In this document: piece after piece, positions 18,096-25,847 of the stretch | Position numbering within the stretch: the stretch's first letter is position 1 | How the letters are laid out: the number at the start of each line of letters is the position of its first letter | Made by a program: the position numbers and the translations under genes | From: Streptomyces phaeochromogenes | GTDB lineage: Bacteria; Actinomycetota; Actinomycetes; Streptomycetales; Streptomycetaceae | Length of the DNA: 38,762 nt | Assembly (NCBI RefSeq): GCF_001418655.1 | Contig: NZ_LIQZ01000167.1 | Coordinates: 1 to 38,762, forward strand | Reading direction: 5' to 3' | The notes under the pieces: generated by a model | Told to the model about the DNA's origin: nothing | Database searches by the model: none | What the model saw: only the letters and a program-made list of their open reading frames with translations

Positions 18096-19853
18096 TCAGG
18101 CCTCCTTCGTGTCGACGGGAGCGGACACGCGACGGGTACGGCGCAGCGGCGGCTGGACGCCCAGTCGCTTCGGGTCGAGGCCGGACCAGCTGTGGCCCTC
18201 CGCGAAGAACTTCTTGCGGGCGAGGATCGTCATCAGCGGCTTGGTGAAGAAGAAGACGACGACCACGTCGAGCAGGGTGGTCAGACCGAGCGTGAACGCG
18301 AAGCCCTGGACCTTGCCGACCGTGACGACGAAGAGCACGGCCGCGGCGAGGAACGACACGAAGTCGGAGACCAGGATGGTGCGCCGGGCGCGCGGCCAGC
18401 CGCGCTCGACCGCGGGCCGCAGCGTACGGCCCTCACGGATCTCGTCACGGATGCGTTCGAAGAACACGATGAACGAGTCCGCCGTGATGCCGATGGCCAC
18501 GATGGCGCCGCAGACCGCCGGCAGGTTCAGGGCGAAGCCGATGGCCGGGCCGAGCAGCGACATGATCACGTAGGTCATGACCGCGGAGACCAGCAGCGAC
18601 GCGATGGCGATGAGCGACAGACCCCGGTAGTAGGCCACCAGGTAGATGATGACCAGCGCCAGACCGATGGCGCCGGCGATCAGACCGGCCTCCAGCTGCT
18701 CGCCGCCGAGCGCGGCGGTGACGGTGGTGACGCTCGCCTCCGTGAAGGTGAGCGGCAGCGCGCCGTACGACAGCATGTTGGCCAGGTCCTCGGCCTCCTG
18801 CTGCTTGAAGCTGCCGGAGATCTCCGCGCTGCCGCCGGTCAGCGCCTGGCTGACGAACGGGTCGGAGACGACCTCACCGTCGAGGACGATGGCGAACTGG
18901 TTCTGCGGGGACTGGTTCTGCGCCAGCTTGCCCGTGATGCTCGCGAACTTCTTGGCTCCCTTGGACGTGAAGTCCATGGTGACCTTCCAGCCCGCGGCAC
19001 CCTGGGTGTCGAACAGGGCCGAGGCCTTGTCGACGTCGGTGCCCTCGACCTCGGCCGGGCCGAGGATGTACTTCTGCCACTGGCCCTGGGAGTTCTGACC
19101 ACAGGCCACGGTCGGGTCCGAGGCCTTGACGCCGTCACCGGCCTTCGCGCGGACCGTCTTCTTGGAGCAGTCGAGCGCGGTGTACTGCGCCTGGAGCTTG
19201 GCGGTCGCCGGGTCGGTGCTCGCGGACGGCGAGGCGGACGGGCTGGACGAAGGGGAACCGCTCCCGGACGGGGTGGGGTCGGCCTTCAGCGCGTCGGTGA
19301 CCGCGCGGCCCTGCGTGCTGGACGTGGCCGAGGGGGTCGTGGAGGAGGTGGCCTTGTCGGTGGCCTTGTCCTTGTCGCTGTCCTTGTCCGAACCCGTGGA
19401 GGCGCTGCTGGAGGCGCTCGGCGAGGGGCTGGCCGCCGGGTCCCCACCGGAGACCTCGGTGGTCAGGACGGGACGGAAGTAGAGCTTGGCGGTGGTGCCG
19501 ACCTGTTCCCGGGCCTGCTCGGAGTTGGTGCCCTTGGGGATGTTGACGATGATGTTGCTCTCGCCCTGGGTCTGCACCTCCGCCTCGGTGACGCCCAGAC
19601 CGTTGACACGGCGGTTCATGATGTCGACCGCGGTGTTCATGTTGGTCGGGTTGATCGCGTTCTTCTGGCCCGGCTCGTTCTTCGCCTGGAGCGTGATGCT
19701 CGTACCGCCGGCGAGGTCGATGCCGAGGCGCGGCGTCGTGTGTCCGGAGGCGAACATGCCGCCGGTGAGCGCCACGATGGCGATCAGGATCAGGGCCAAG
19801 GTGCGCCCCGGCCTGCCCTGGGTGCCCTGTCGGCCCTTCTTAGGTGCTGCCAC
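18096..19853 (-). CDS. secD: Protein translocase subunit SecD
   Basis: 585 residues from a GTG at 19853 (VAAPKKGRQG); an ATG at 19910 in the same frame is possible. TM1 (about 18-35) is followed by RLGIDLAGGTSITLQAK, the SecD hallmark. Residues about 136-215 form a Ser/Pro/Ala/Thr/Lys/Asp low-complexity insert in the extracytoplasmic part. After it come the P1-domain remainder (DGEVVSDPFVSQALTGGSAE) and the C-terminal membrane bundle with GAIVAIGITADSFIVFFERI. Paired with secF downstream (1-nt gap). A hairpin lies between yajC and this gene (19946-19988) and may tune read-through. Confidence 0.95.
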   Translation of the reverse strand: MAAPKKGRQGTQGRPGRTLALILIAIVALTGGMFASGHTTPRLGIDLAGGTSITLQAKNEPGQKNAINPTNMNTAVDIMNRRVNGLGVTEAEVQTQGESNIIVNIPKGTNSEQAREQVGTTAKLYFRPVLTTEVSGGDPAASPSPSASSSASTGSDKDSDKDKATDKATSSTTPSATSSTQGRAVTDALKADPTPSGSGSPSSSPSASPSASTDPATAKLQAQYTALDCSKKTVRAKAGDGVKASDPTVACGQNSQGQWQKYILGPAEVEGTDVDKASALFDTQGAAGWKVTMDFTSKGAKKFASITGKLAQNQSPQNQFAIVLDGEVVSDPFVSQALTGGSAEISGSFKQQEAEDLANMLSYGALPLTFTEASVTTVTAALGGEQLEAGLIAGAIGLALVIIYLVAYYRGLSLIAIASLLVSAVMTYVIMSLLGPAIGFALNLPAVCGAIVAIGITADSFIVFFERIRDEIREGRTLRPAVERGWPRARRTILVSDFVSFLAAAVLFVVTVGKVQGFAFTLGLTTLLDVVVVFFFTKPLMTILARKKFFAEGHSWSGLDPKRLGVQPPLRRTRRVSAPVDTKEA

Positions 19854-19945
19854 CTTCTCGTTCTCCCTCTTCGTCCGCCCGGTGACCGAAGTACCTGCGC
19901 GGACGGGCATGAATGGTGTCGAGATTCCGTGCGAAGCCACACGTC

Positions 19946-19988
19946 CCGGGGACCGCGGCGCGCGAGCGGCGCACTCCGCGGTCCCCGG
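19946..19988 (-). terminator. 13-bp perfect inverted repeat between yajC and secD
   Basis: Arms 19946-19958 and 19976-19988 match perfectly around a 17-nt loop, starting 7 nt after the yajC stop. There is no T-run. Because secD follows in the same direction with no obvious promoter between, it may act as a partial terminator or mRNA-stability element. Confidence 0.55.
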
Positions 19989-19994
19989 TCATGA

Positions 19995-20492
19995 CTACTT
20001 CGCGTCGGACTCGCCGTCGGACTTCTTCAGGTCAGCCTCATCGGCCTTCTTCGGCTCCGCGTCGGCGGACTCCTCGACGGGCTCGTCGGCCGCGTCCTTC
20101 TTGCCGAGGTCGATGGGCTTGTCGTCGGAAGCGTCGGCGGGCTCGTCGGTCTCGGTGAGGGAGGAGGCGTCGTCCGGGACGACGGACTCGTCTTCCTTGA
20201 GGTCGTGCTCGATGCCGTGAACGAGGCGGTTGTACTCGTCGTCGCTGAGGACCGCGCCGATCGCGTTCTTCGCGAAGAGCAGGTCGACGCCCGGGCCTGC
20301 GTCAAGGAGGACCGTGTCCTCGTTGACCTCCTTCACCGTTGCGTACATGCCACCGATCGTGCGGACGCCGGAGCCGGGCTGCATGTCGTTGCGCATCTGC
20401 GCAGCCGCATTCTGCTTCTTCTTGGCCGACCGGGTCATCAGGAACATGGCCCCGATGAGCACGATGAACGGGAGGAGGGTCACGAGACTCAC
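19995..20492 (-). CDS. yajC: Preprotein translocase subunit YajC
   Basis: 165 residues from a GTG at 20492, with GGAAG about 12 nt upstream. One N-terminal membrane helix (SLVTLLPFIVLIGAMFLMTR) is followed by the YajC domain (MQPGSGVRTIGGMYATVKEV, VLLDAGPGVDLLFAKNAIG). The C-terminal tail of about 70 residues is very acidic and Ser/Asp/Lys-rich, unlike short proteobacterial YajC. It associates with SecDF. As the first gene of yajC - secD - secF - apt it sits behind the promoter at 20580-20609. Confidence 0.94.
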   Translation of the reverse strand: MSLVTLLPFIVLIGAMFLMTRSAKKKQNAAAQMRNDMQPGSGVRTIGGMYATVKEVNEDTVLLDAGPGVDLLFAKNAIGAVLSDDEYNRLVHGIEHDLKEDESVVPDDASSLTETDEPADASDDKPIDLGKKDAADEPVEESADAEPKKADEADLKKSDGESDAK

Positions 20493-20579
20493 GGGACGGA
20501 ACTTCCTTCATTCGACCGCGATGGTGAGCGGCCTGATGGATGGGGGTATGTACGCCGCCGGCAAAGGCGGCATCGGCGG

Positions 20580-20609
20580 AGTCTAAGCGAGTCCGCCGTC
20601 AAGGAACAA
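20580..20609 (-). promoter_or_regulatory. Probable promoter of the yajC-secD-secF-apt operon
   Basis: The reverse strand has TTGTTC (20609-20604), an 18-nt spacer, and TAGACT (20585-20580). The predicted start is near 20573. The leader of about 80 nt contains a GCCGCC/GGCGGC hairpin (20554-20571). Confidence 0.5.
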
Positions 20610-20656
20610 CGCTCAGCATGGCACCGGGGTTCCTGACCTCGCGAGCCCCCTCGCCG

Positions 20657-21727
20657 TCACGCCCCGAACAGGTCCTGTTGTCCGTTTCCACCGGTTGACG
20701 GCCGGGGCGGGGTGAGGCCGAAATGGGCCCATGCCGCCGGTGTGGCCACCCGCCCGCGGGGCGTACGGGCCAGTAGCCCCTCACGGACGAGGAAGGGCTC
20801 GGCGACCTCCTCCACGGTCTCGCGCTCCTCCCCCACCGCGACGGCGAGAGTGGACAGACCGACCGGGCCGCCGCCGAAGAGCTTGATCAGCGCTTCGAGG
20901 ACACCGCGGTCCAGGCGGTCGAGGCCTCGGCTGTCCACTTCGTAGACGGCGAGGGCGGCGCCGGCGATCTCGCGGGTGACGAAGCCGTCGGCCTTGACCT
21001 GGGCGTAGTCGCGGACTCGGCGGAGGAGCCGGTTGGCGATACGGGGTGTGCCACGGGAGCGGCCCGCGATCTCGGCGGCGCCCGCGGGGTCGATCTCGAC
21101 GTCCAGCAGGTTCGCGGAGCGGTGGATGACGCGCTCCAGCTCGGCGGGCTCGTAGAACTCCATGTGGGCGGTGAAACCGAAGCGGTCCCGCAGCGGGGGC
21201 GGCAGCAGGCCCGCGCGCGTGGTGGCGCCGACGAGCGTGAAGGGCGGCAGTTCGAGCGGGATGGCGGTGGCGCCCGGGCCCTTGCCGACGATCACGTCGA
21301 CCCGGAAGTCCTCCATCGCCATGTAGAGCATCTCCTCGGCGGGCCGCGACATGCGGTGGATCTCGTCGAGGAAGAGGACCTCGCCCTCCTGGAGGGAGGA
21401 GAGGATCGCGGCGAGGTCGCCCGCGTGCTGGATGGCGGGGCCGCTGGTGATGCGGATGGGGGCTTCCATCTCGGCGGCGATGATCATCGAGAGGGTGGTC
21501 TTGCCGAGGCCGGGGGCGCCGGAGAGCAGGACGTGGTCGGCGGTGGCGCCACGCGCGCGTGCGGCCCGCAGGACGAGGTCGAGCTGCTCGCGGACCTTCT
21601 CCTGGCCGATGAACTCGCCGAGGTCCTTGGGGCGCAGGGCGGCCTCGACGGCCTGCTCCTCATGGTCGGCGGACGCACCGACGAGCCGCTCGGCGGTGTC
21701 GTCGTCGGCCGTGTCGTCCCAGTTCAT
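20657..21727 (-). CDS. ruvB: Holliday junction branch migration helicase RuvB
   Basis: 356 residues. AAA+ motor that drives branch migration with RuvA. Starts MNWDDTADDDTAERLVGASA. Walker A GAPGLGKT is at 70-77 and Walker B VLFLDEIH at about 117-124. Sensor 1 is FTLVGATTRAGLLPPPLRDR, and the C-terminal winged helix has LLARTPRGRVATPAAWAHFG. The ATG at 21727 is chosen because upstream codons (to 21850) are Pro/Arg-rich and run into a dispersed repeat. The 160-nt gap from ruvA holds that repeat, unusual for a gene normally abutting ruvA. No strong terminator is seen downstream before the yajC promoter. Confidence 0.96.
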   Translation of the reverse strand: MNWDDTADDDTAERLVGASADHEEQAVEAALRPKDLGEFIGQEKVREQLDLVLRAARARGATADHVLLSGAPGLGKTTLSMIIAAEMEAPIRITSGPAIQHAGDLAAILSSLQEGEVLFLDEIHRMSRPAEEMLYMAMEDFRVDVIVGKGPGATAIPLELPPFTLVGATTRAGLLPPPLRDRFGFTAHMEFYEPAELERVIHRSANLLDVEIDPAGAAEIAGRSRGTPRIANRLLRRVRDYAQVKADGFVTREIAGAALAVYEVDSRGLDRLDRGVLEALIKLFGGGPVGLSTLAVAVGEERETVEEVAEPFLVREGLLARTPRGRVATPAAWAHFGLTPPRPSTGGNGQQDLFGA

Positions 21728-21794
21728 GTGCTGTGCCTCGCGAGGTAGTGGGTCCGGGTCGTACGAGCATGGGGCGGGCGGTGCCGCGCTCCGG

Positions 21795-21870
21795 AGGGGC
21801 GTGGGGCCGTATCGATTGCGGCTCTGCCGCGTGGGCGCGACCGGCCGCAACGGACCCGCAGTTTCACGAC
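21795..21870 (-). repeat. Streptomyces-type dispersed repeat in the ruvA-ruvB gap
   Basis: The reverse strand carries a GC-rich module with TGCGGGTCCGTTGCGG (21860-21845), a CGCGCCCACGC stretch and a GCGGC/GCCGC hairpin (21818-21830). The 26 bases at 21835-21860 match 34384-34408 on the plus strand at 20 positions with one gap, so the window holds two members of one family. I recall similar modules between genes of other streptomycetes. Confidence 0.55.
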
Positions 21871-21887
21871 CGCACCTCCGGCTGGGC

Positions 21888-22496
21888 TCAACGCGCTCTG
21901 TTGAGGGTCTGCAGGGCGGCCTTCAACAGCTGGCCGATCTGCGGCGTCCCGGCCGCCTCCGCCTGCGGCGCCACCGCGGAGACCGCCTCGTCGGCCTCGC
22001 GGGTCGCGTACCCGAGGCCGATCAGCGCGGCGTGCAGCTGCTCGCGCCAGCCGGCCGTGACGGGGGTGCCGATGGCATGGCCGCCGGTGCCGAGGGGCTC
22101 GCCGAGGCGGTCCTTGAGCTCCAGGAGGAGCTTCTGGGCGCCCTTCTTGCCGATGCCCGGGACGGCGGTGAGGGTCTTCTCGTCGCCGGTGGACACCGCG
22201 CGGCGCAGGGCGTCGGGGCTGTGCACCGCGAGCATGGCCTGGGCCAGCCGCGGGCCGACACCGCTCGCGGTCTGCAGCAGCTCGAAGGTCCCCCGCTCGT
22301 CGTCGTCGGCGAAGCCGTACAGCGTCAGCGAGTCCTCCCGTACGACGAGGGAGGTGGCGAGCTTGGCCTGCCGGCCCATGCGGAGTCCGGAGAGCGTGTT
22401 CGGCGTGCACTGGACCGCGATGCCGATGCCGCCCACCTCGACCACCGCGGAGTCGGGCGCGAGGGCGGCGACGGGGCCGCTGACGAAGGCGATCAT
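21888..22496 (-). CDS. ruvA: Holliday junction branch migration protein RuvA
   Basis: 202 residues. Tetrameric RuvA binds the four-way junction and recruits RuvB. Domain I OB fold (MIAFVSGPVAALAPDSAVVE) is followed by domain II with two helix-hairpin-helix motifs (LLQTASGVGPRLAQAML and LTAVPGIGKKGAQKLLLELK). A flexible linker and the RuvB-binding domain III (REQLHAALIGLGYATREADE) complete it. The ATG at 22496 overlaps the ruvC stop (ATGA), so it is coupled to ruvC. Confidence 0.96.
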   Translation of the reverse strand: MIAFVSGPVAALAPDSAVVEVGGIGIAVQCTPNTLSGLRMGRQAKLATSLVVREDSLTLYGFADDDERGTFELLQTASGVGPRLAQAMLAVHSPDALRRAVSTGDEKTLTAVPGIGKKGAQKLLLELKDRLGEPLGTGGHAIGTPVTAGWREQLHAALIGLGYATREADEAVSAVAPQAEAAGTPQIGQLLKAALQTLNRAR

Positions 22497-23110
22497 GCGG
22501 TACGGCCTTTCGGTGCTTGTTGCGATGCGGGTTTCGACGCGTGGTTCGGTGCTTGCCGCGATGCGGCTTTCGACGCGTGCAGGGCGGCGGCCTGCTGGAG
22601 CCGGTTCTGCGCGACGGCCTGCTGCAGGCGGTTCTGGGCGGGCGCGCGCCAGATGTGGCAGATCGCGAGGGCGAGGGCGTCCGCCGCGTCGGCGGGCTTC
22701 GGGGGTGCGTCGAGCCGGAGCAGCCTGGTGACCATGGCACCGACCTGGGCCTTGTCCGCGCGGCCGTTACCGGTGACGGCGGCCTTGACCTCGCTCGGCG
22801 TGTGCAGGGCCACGGGAATCCCGCGCCGGGCGGCGCACAGCATGGCGACCGCGCTGGCCTGGGCCGTGCCCATCACCGTACGGACGTTGTGCTGGCTGAA
22901 CACCCGCTCCACCGCGACGAATTCGGGCCGGTACTCGTCGAGCCACTGCTCGATGCCCTGCTCGATGGCGACGAGGCGCTGCCCCAACTCCGCGTCGGCG
23001 GGCGTCCGTACGACACCGACGCCGTGCATGGTCAGGGGCCGGCCGGCGACGCCTTCGACCACACCGACACCGCACCGGGTCAGTCCGGGGTCAACGCCCA
23101 GTACCCGCAC
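22493..23110 (-). CDS. ruvC: Crossover junction endodeoxyribonuclease RuvC
   Basis: 205 residues from a GTG at 23110 with AGGAGG upstream. RuvC resolves Holliday junctions by paired nicking. Catalytic acids are visible: Asp7 (RVLGVDPGLTRCG), Glu68 (FVAVERVFSQHNVRTVMGTA), Asp141 and Asp144 (PADAADALALAICH). The core ends near residue 156. The tail is made of two tandem duplications: AQNRLQQAV/AQNRLQQAA (158-175) and HASKAASRQAPN/HASKPASQQAPK (178-201). Usual Streptomyces RuvC is somewhat shorter, so the tail is probably strain-variable and dispensable. First gene of ruvC - ruvA - ruvB. Confidence 0.95.
   Translation of the reverse strand: MRVLGVDPGLTRCGVGVVEGVAGRPLTMHGVGVVRTPADAELGQRLVAIEQGIEQWLDEYRPEFVAVERVFSQHNVRTVMGTAQASAVAMLCAARRGIPVALHTPSEVKAAVTGNGRADKAQVGAMVTRLLRLDAPPKPADAADALALAICHIWRAPAQNRLQQAVAQNRLQQAAALHASKAASRQAPNHASKPASQQAPKGRTA
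22508..22639 (-). repeat. Two tandem duplications in the ruvC 3' end
   Basis: Two adjacent in-frame duplications of 27 bp (about 22586-22639) and 36 bp (about 22508-22579), slightly diverged at the DNA level. They encode the repeated RuvC tail. Confidence 0.7.
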
Positions 23111-23127
23111 CCGCCCCCTCCTTCGAT

Positions 23128-23158
23128 CTCCCCAGCCACCGCTGGGAGGTGCCCCCAG
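23128..23158 (-). repeat. Dispersed hairpin motif in the ruvC leader
   Basis: CCCAGC (23131-23136) and GCTGGG (23141-23146) form a hairpin. CTGGG (23142-23146) can instead pair with CCCAG (23154-23158), so two exclusive structures are possible just ahead of the ruvC ribosome-binding site. I recall this CTGGGGGCACCTCCCAGC-type motif from many streptomycete intergenic regions. Confidence 0.5.
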
Positions 23159-23165
23159 TTTGTGC

Positions 23166-23171
23166 AGGCTA
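23166..23171 (-). promoter_or_regulatory. Candidate -10 box for ruvCAB
   Basis: TAGCCT on the reverse strand, about 55 nt before the ruvC GTG and upstream of the dispersed hairpin, so the hairpin would lie in the mRNA leader. The -35 box is weak. Confidence 0.3.
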
Positions 23172-23215
23172 TCGGGTGCCACCGACATCGCTTGCCAGCG
23201 ACGCCCGACAAAGCG

Positions 23216-23247
23216 ACGGGCCGACGGAGTGTGTCCCGTCGGCCCGT
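23216..23247 (-). terminator. yebC terminator hairpin
   Basis: A perfect 12-bp stem (23216-23227 / 23236-23247) with an 8-nt loop, starting 25 nt past the yebC stop. A short TTT lies a few bases further on the reverse strand. It separates pdxS-pdxT-yebC from ruvCAB. Confidence 0.75.
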
Positions 23248-23272
23248 TGAACCCGTGCGGCTCGTGGCGGCG

Positions 23273-24025
23273 CTACGCGTCCACCTTCTCCATGACCTCG
23301 TCGCTCACGTCGAAGTTGGCGAAGACGTTCTGCACGTCGTCGCTGTCCTCAAGGGCGTCGATGAGCTTGAAGATCTTCCTGGCGCCCTCCTCGTCCAGCT
23401 CGACCTGCATGGTCGGGACGAAGTTGGCGTCGGCGGAGTCGTAGTCGATCCCGGCGTCCTGGAGGGCGGTGCGCACCGCGACCAGGTCGGTGGCCTCGGA
23501 GATGACCTCGAAGGACTCGCCCAGGTCGTTGACCTCCTCGGCGCCGGCGTCGAGCACGGCACCCAGGACGTCGTCCTCGCCCAGCTCGCCCTTGGGGACG
23601 ATCACGACGCCCTTGCGGTTGAACAGGTACGAGACGGAGCCCGGGTCGGCCATGTTGCCGCCGTTGCGGGTCATGGCGACGCGGACGTCCGAGGCGGCGC
23701 GGTTGCGGTTGTCGGTGAGGCACTCGATGAGCACCGCGACACCGTTCGGACCGTAGCCCTCGTACATGATCGTCTCGTAGTCGGCGCCACCGGCTTCGAG
23801 ACCGGCGCCGCGCTTGACCGCGGAGTCGATGTTCTTGTTCGGGACCGAGCTCTTCTTGGCCTTCTGGATGGCGTCGAAGAGCGTCGGGTTACCGGCGGGG
23901 TCGGCACCGCCGGTGCGGGCCGCGACCTCGATGTTCTTGATCATCTTCGCGAAGAGCTTGCCGCGCTTGGCGTCGATCACGGCCTTCTTGTGCTTCGTCG
24001 TAGCCCATTTAGAGTGGCCGGACAT
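23273..24025 (-). CDS. YebC/PmpR-family protein
   Basis: 250 residues, full length. YebC-family proteins were annotated as transcription regulators; recent work on the family links members to translation of difficult sequences such as proline stretches. The signature N-terminus MSGHSKWATTKHKKAVIDAK is present, followed by KLFAKMIKNIEVAARTGGAD, and the acidic C-terminal half ends DVSDEVMEKVDA. The ATG at 24025 has GAAGGAGA 7-13 nt upstream. It lies 51 nt after pdxT. A TAGGAT box right after the pdxT stop may add a separate promoter. In actinobacteria yebC is regularly found between pdxT and ruvC. Confidence 0.94.
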   Translation of the reverse strand: MSGHSKWATTKHKKAVIDAKRGKLFAKMIKNIEVAARTGGADPAGNPTLFDAIQKAKKSSVPNKNIDSAVKRGAGLEAGGADYETIMYEGYGPNGVAVLIECLTDNRNRAASDVRVAMTRNGGNMADPGSVSYLFNRKGVVIVPKGELGEDDVLGAVLDAGAEEVNDLGESFEVISEATDLVAVRTALQDAGIDYDSADANFVPTMQVELDEEGARKIFKLIDALEDSDDVQNVFANFDVSDEVMEKVDA

Positions 24026-24070
24026 CTGCCTGTCTCCTTCGCGTAACCCAACTCTTTACGAACCCCAGGA

Positions 24071-24076
24071 ATCCTA
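24071..24076 (-). promoter_or_regulatory. Candidate -10 box for yebC
   Basis: TAGGAT on the reverse strand directly follows the pdxT TAG stop and would start a leader of about 40 nt. No clear -35 box. Confidence 0.25.
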
Positions 24077-24682
24077 CTAGGACCCCGGAGCCAGGTTCGC
24101 GCGCACCATCTCGACGAACAGGCCGTGCACGCGGTGGTCGCCGGTCAGTTCCGGGTGGAACGACGTGGCGAGCGCGTTGCCCTGACGTACGGCGACGATG
24201 TGGCCGTCGTGCTCGGCCAGCACCTCTGTCTCCGCACCCACGGACTCGACCCAGGGGGCGCGGATGAAGACGCCGTCCACAGGATCGCCCTCCACACCCT
24301 TCACGTCGACCGTCGCCTCGAAGGATTCGTTCTGCCGTCCGAAGGCGTTGCGCCGCACGATCATGTCGATGCCGCCGATGGTCTCCTGGCCCGAGCGCGG
24401 GTCGAGGATCTTGTCGGCGAGCATGATCATGCCCGCGCAGGTGCCGTATACGGGCATACCGGCCCGCACGCGCGCGCGGAGGGGCTCCATCAGGCCGAAG
24501 AGGACGGCCAGTTTGGAGATGGTCGTGGACTCGCCGCCCGGGATGACGAGTCCGTCGACCTCGGCGAGTTCCTCGGGGCGCCGCACCGCCCTGCCCACGG
24601 CGTCCGCCGCGGCCAGGGCGACCAGGTGCTCCCGTACGTCGCCCTGGAGAGCCAGGACACCTACGACAGGTACTTCGGTCAT
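24077..24682 (-). CDS. pdxT: Pyridoxal 5'-phosphate synthase glutaminase subunit
   Basis: 201 residues. Class I glutamine amidotransferase that supplies ammonia to PdxS for PLP synthesis. The catalytic triad is visible: Cys82 in VYGTCAGMIMLADKI, and His176 and Glu178 in TSFHPELTGD. The oxyanion region is DGLVIPGGESTTISKL. The ATG at 24682 lies 7 nt after the pdxS stop without a clear Shine-Dalgarno, consistent with translational coupling; an in-frame GTG at 24700 overlaps pdxS and is less likely. It works only in complex with the adjacent pdxS product. Confidence 0.95.
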   Translation of the reverse strand: MTEVPVVGVLALQGDVREHLVALAAADAVGRAVRRPEELAEVDGLVIPGGESTTISKLAVLFGLMEPLRARVRAGMPVYGTCAGMIMLADKILDPRSGQETIGGIDMIVRRNAFGRQNESFEATVDVKGVEGDPVDGVFIRAPWVESVGAETEVLAEHDGHIVAVRQGNALATSFHPELTGDHRVHGLFVEMVRANLAPGS

Positions 24683-24689
24683 GGGTGGG

Positions 24690-25613
24690 TTACCAGCCAC
24701 GGTTCGCGTAGCGCTCGGCCTCGGGGAGGGTGTCGCAGTTGATGCCGACCATGGCCTCGCCGAGGTTGCGGGACGCCTCCGCGATGATCTTCGGGTCGTC
24801 GTAGAAGGTGGTGGCCTTCACGATGGCGGCGGCGCGCTTGGCCGGGTCGCCGGACTTGAAGATGCCGGAGCCGACGAAGACGCCCTCGGCGCCGAGCTGG
24901 CGCATCAGCGCGGCGTCGGCCGGGGTGGCCACGCCACCGGCGGAGAACAGGACGACCGGGAGCTTGCCGAGCTCGGCGACCTCCTTGACGATCTCGTACG
25001 GGGCGCGCAGCTCCTTGGCGGCGGCGTACAGCTCGTTGTTGTCGTAGCCGCGCAGCTTGGCGATCTCGTTCTTGATCTGGCGCAGGTGGCGGACCGCCTC
25101 GACGACGTTGCCGGTGCCGGCCTCGCCCTTGGAGCGGATCATGGCGGCGCCCTCGGCTATGCGGCGCAGGGCCTCGCCCAGGTTCGTGGCGCCACAGACG
25201 AAGGGGGTCGTGAAGGCCCACTTGTCGGAGTGGTTGACCTCGTCGGCGGGGGTGAGGACCTCGGACTCGTCGATGTAGTCGACGCCGAGGGACTGCAGGA
25301 CCTGGGCCTCCACGAAGTGGCCGATGCGCGACTTGGCCATCACCGGGATGGAGACGGCCTCGATGATGCCCTCGATCATGTCGGGGTCGGACATGCGCGC
25401 CACACCGCCGTCCTTGCGGATGTCGGCGGGCACGCGCTCCAGGGCCATGACGGCCACGGCGCCCGCGTCCTCGGCGATCTTCGCCTGCTCCGGCGTGACG
25501 ACGTCCATGATCACGCCGCCCTTGAGCTGCTCGGCCATGCCGCGCTTCACACGCGCGGTGCCGGTGGCAGGGGTGTCGGTGGACTGGGCGGGAGTGGAGA
25601 GCGTGCTGGACAA
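24690..25613 (-). CDS. pdxS: Pyridoxal 5'-phosphate synthase lyase subunit
   Basis: 307 residues from a TTG at 25613, with GAGG about 10 nt upstream. PdxS is the (beta/alpha)8 enzyme that makes PLP from ribose 5-phosphate, glyceraldehyde 3-phosphate and PdxT-derived ammonia. Conserved stretches include KGGVIMDVVTPEQAKIAED, MSDPDMIEGIIEAVSIPVMA, KSRIGHFVEAQVLQSLGVDY, KGEAGTGNVVEAVRHLR and GCD-like SGIFKSGDPAKRAAAIV. The first about 20 residues (SSTLSTPAQSTDTPATGTAR) are a variable low-complexity extension. No MocR/PdxR regulator gene is adjacent. The 230-nt region upstream shows no convincing promoter. Confidence 0.95.
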   Translation of the reverse strand: MSSTLSTPAQSTDTPATGTARVKRGMAEQLKGGVIMDVVTPEQAKIAEDAGAVAVMALERVPADIRKDGGVARMSDPDMIEGIIEAVSIPVMAKSRIGHFVEAQVLQSLGVDYIDESEVLTPADEVNHSDKWAFTTPFVCGATNLGEALRRIAEGAAMIRSKGEAGTGNVVEAVRHLRQIKNEIAKLRGYDNNELYAAAKELRAPYEIVKEVAELGKLPVVLFSAGGVATPADAALMRQLGAEGVFVGSGIFKSGDPAKRAAAIVKATTFYDDPKIIAEASRNLGEAMVGINCDTLPEAERYANRGW

Positions 25614-25829
25614 GGGTTGACCTCACTCGGTGAAAGAGGGCTTCTACAGACACCGAGGAAACGCTTGAGGACCAGGCCACTGCAAGGGCCAATGGGGAGG
25701 CGGTGGCTCATTTTCCCGGCCCTGGGGGCGCGTTTCCCGTGGTCAGGCCGGGCGGTCGGGGCTGTGACCAGGGACGTCGGGTGCTGTGGCCGACGGCGTC
25801 GAATCCTCTGCCCGGAGGCCCTCTTCGGG

Positions 25830-25847
25830 GTCCACGCGCGCGTGGAC
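25830..25847. repeat. 18-bp perfect palindrome after the LemA-like gene
   Basis: GTCCACGCGCGCGTGGAC is fully self-complementary and overlaps the last base of the LemA-like gene's stop codon. It could fold as a hairpin terminator for that gene or be a protein-binding site upstream of pdxS. Confidence 0.5.

Noticed and set aside
18078..19994. 638-codon plus-strand open frame opposite secD
   Set aside because: Antisense shadow with no recognisable domain; SecD is convincing on the minus strand.
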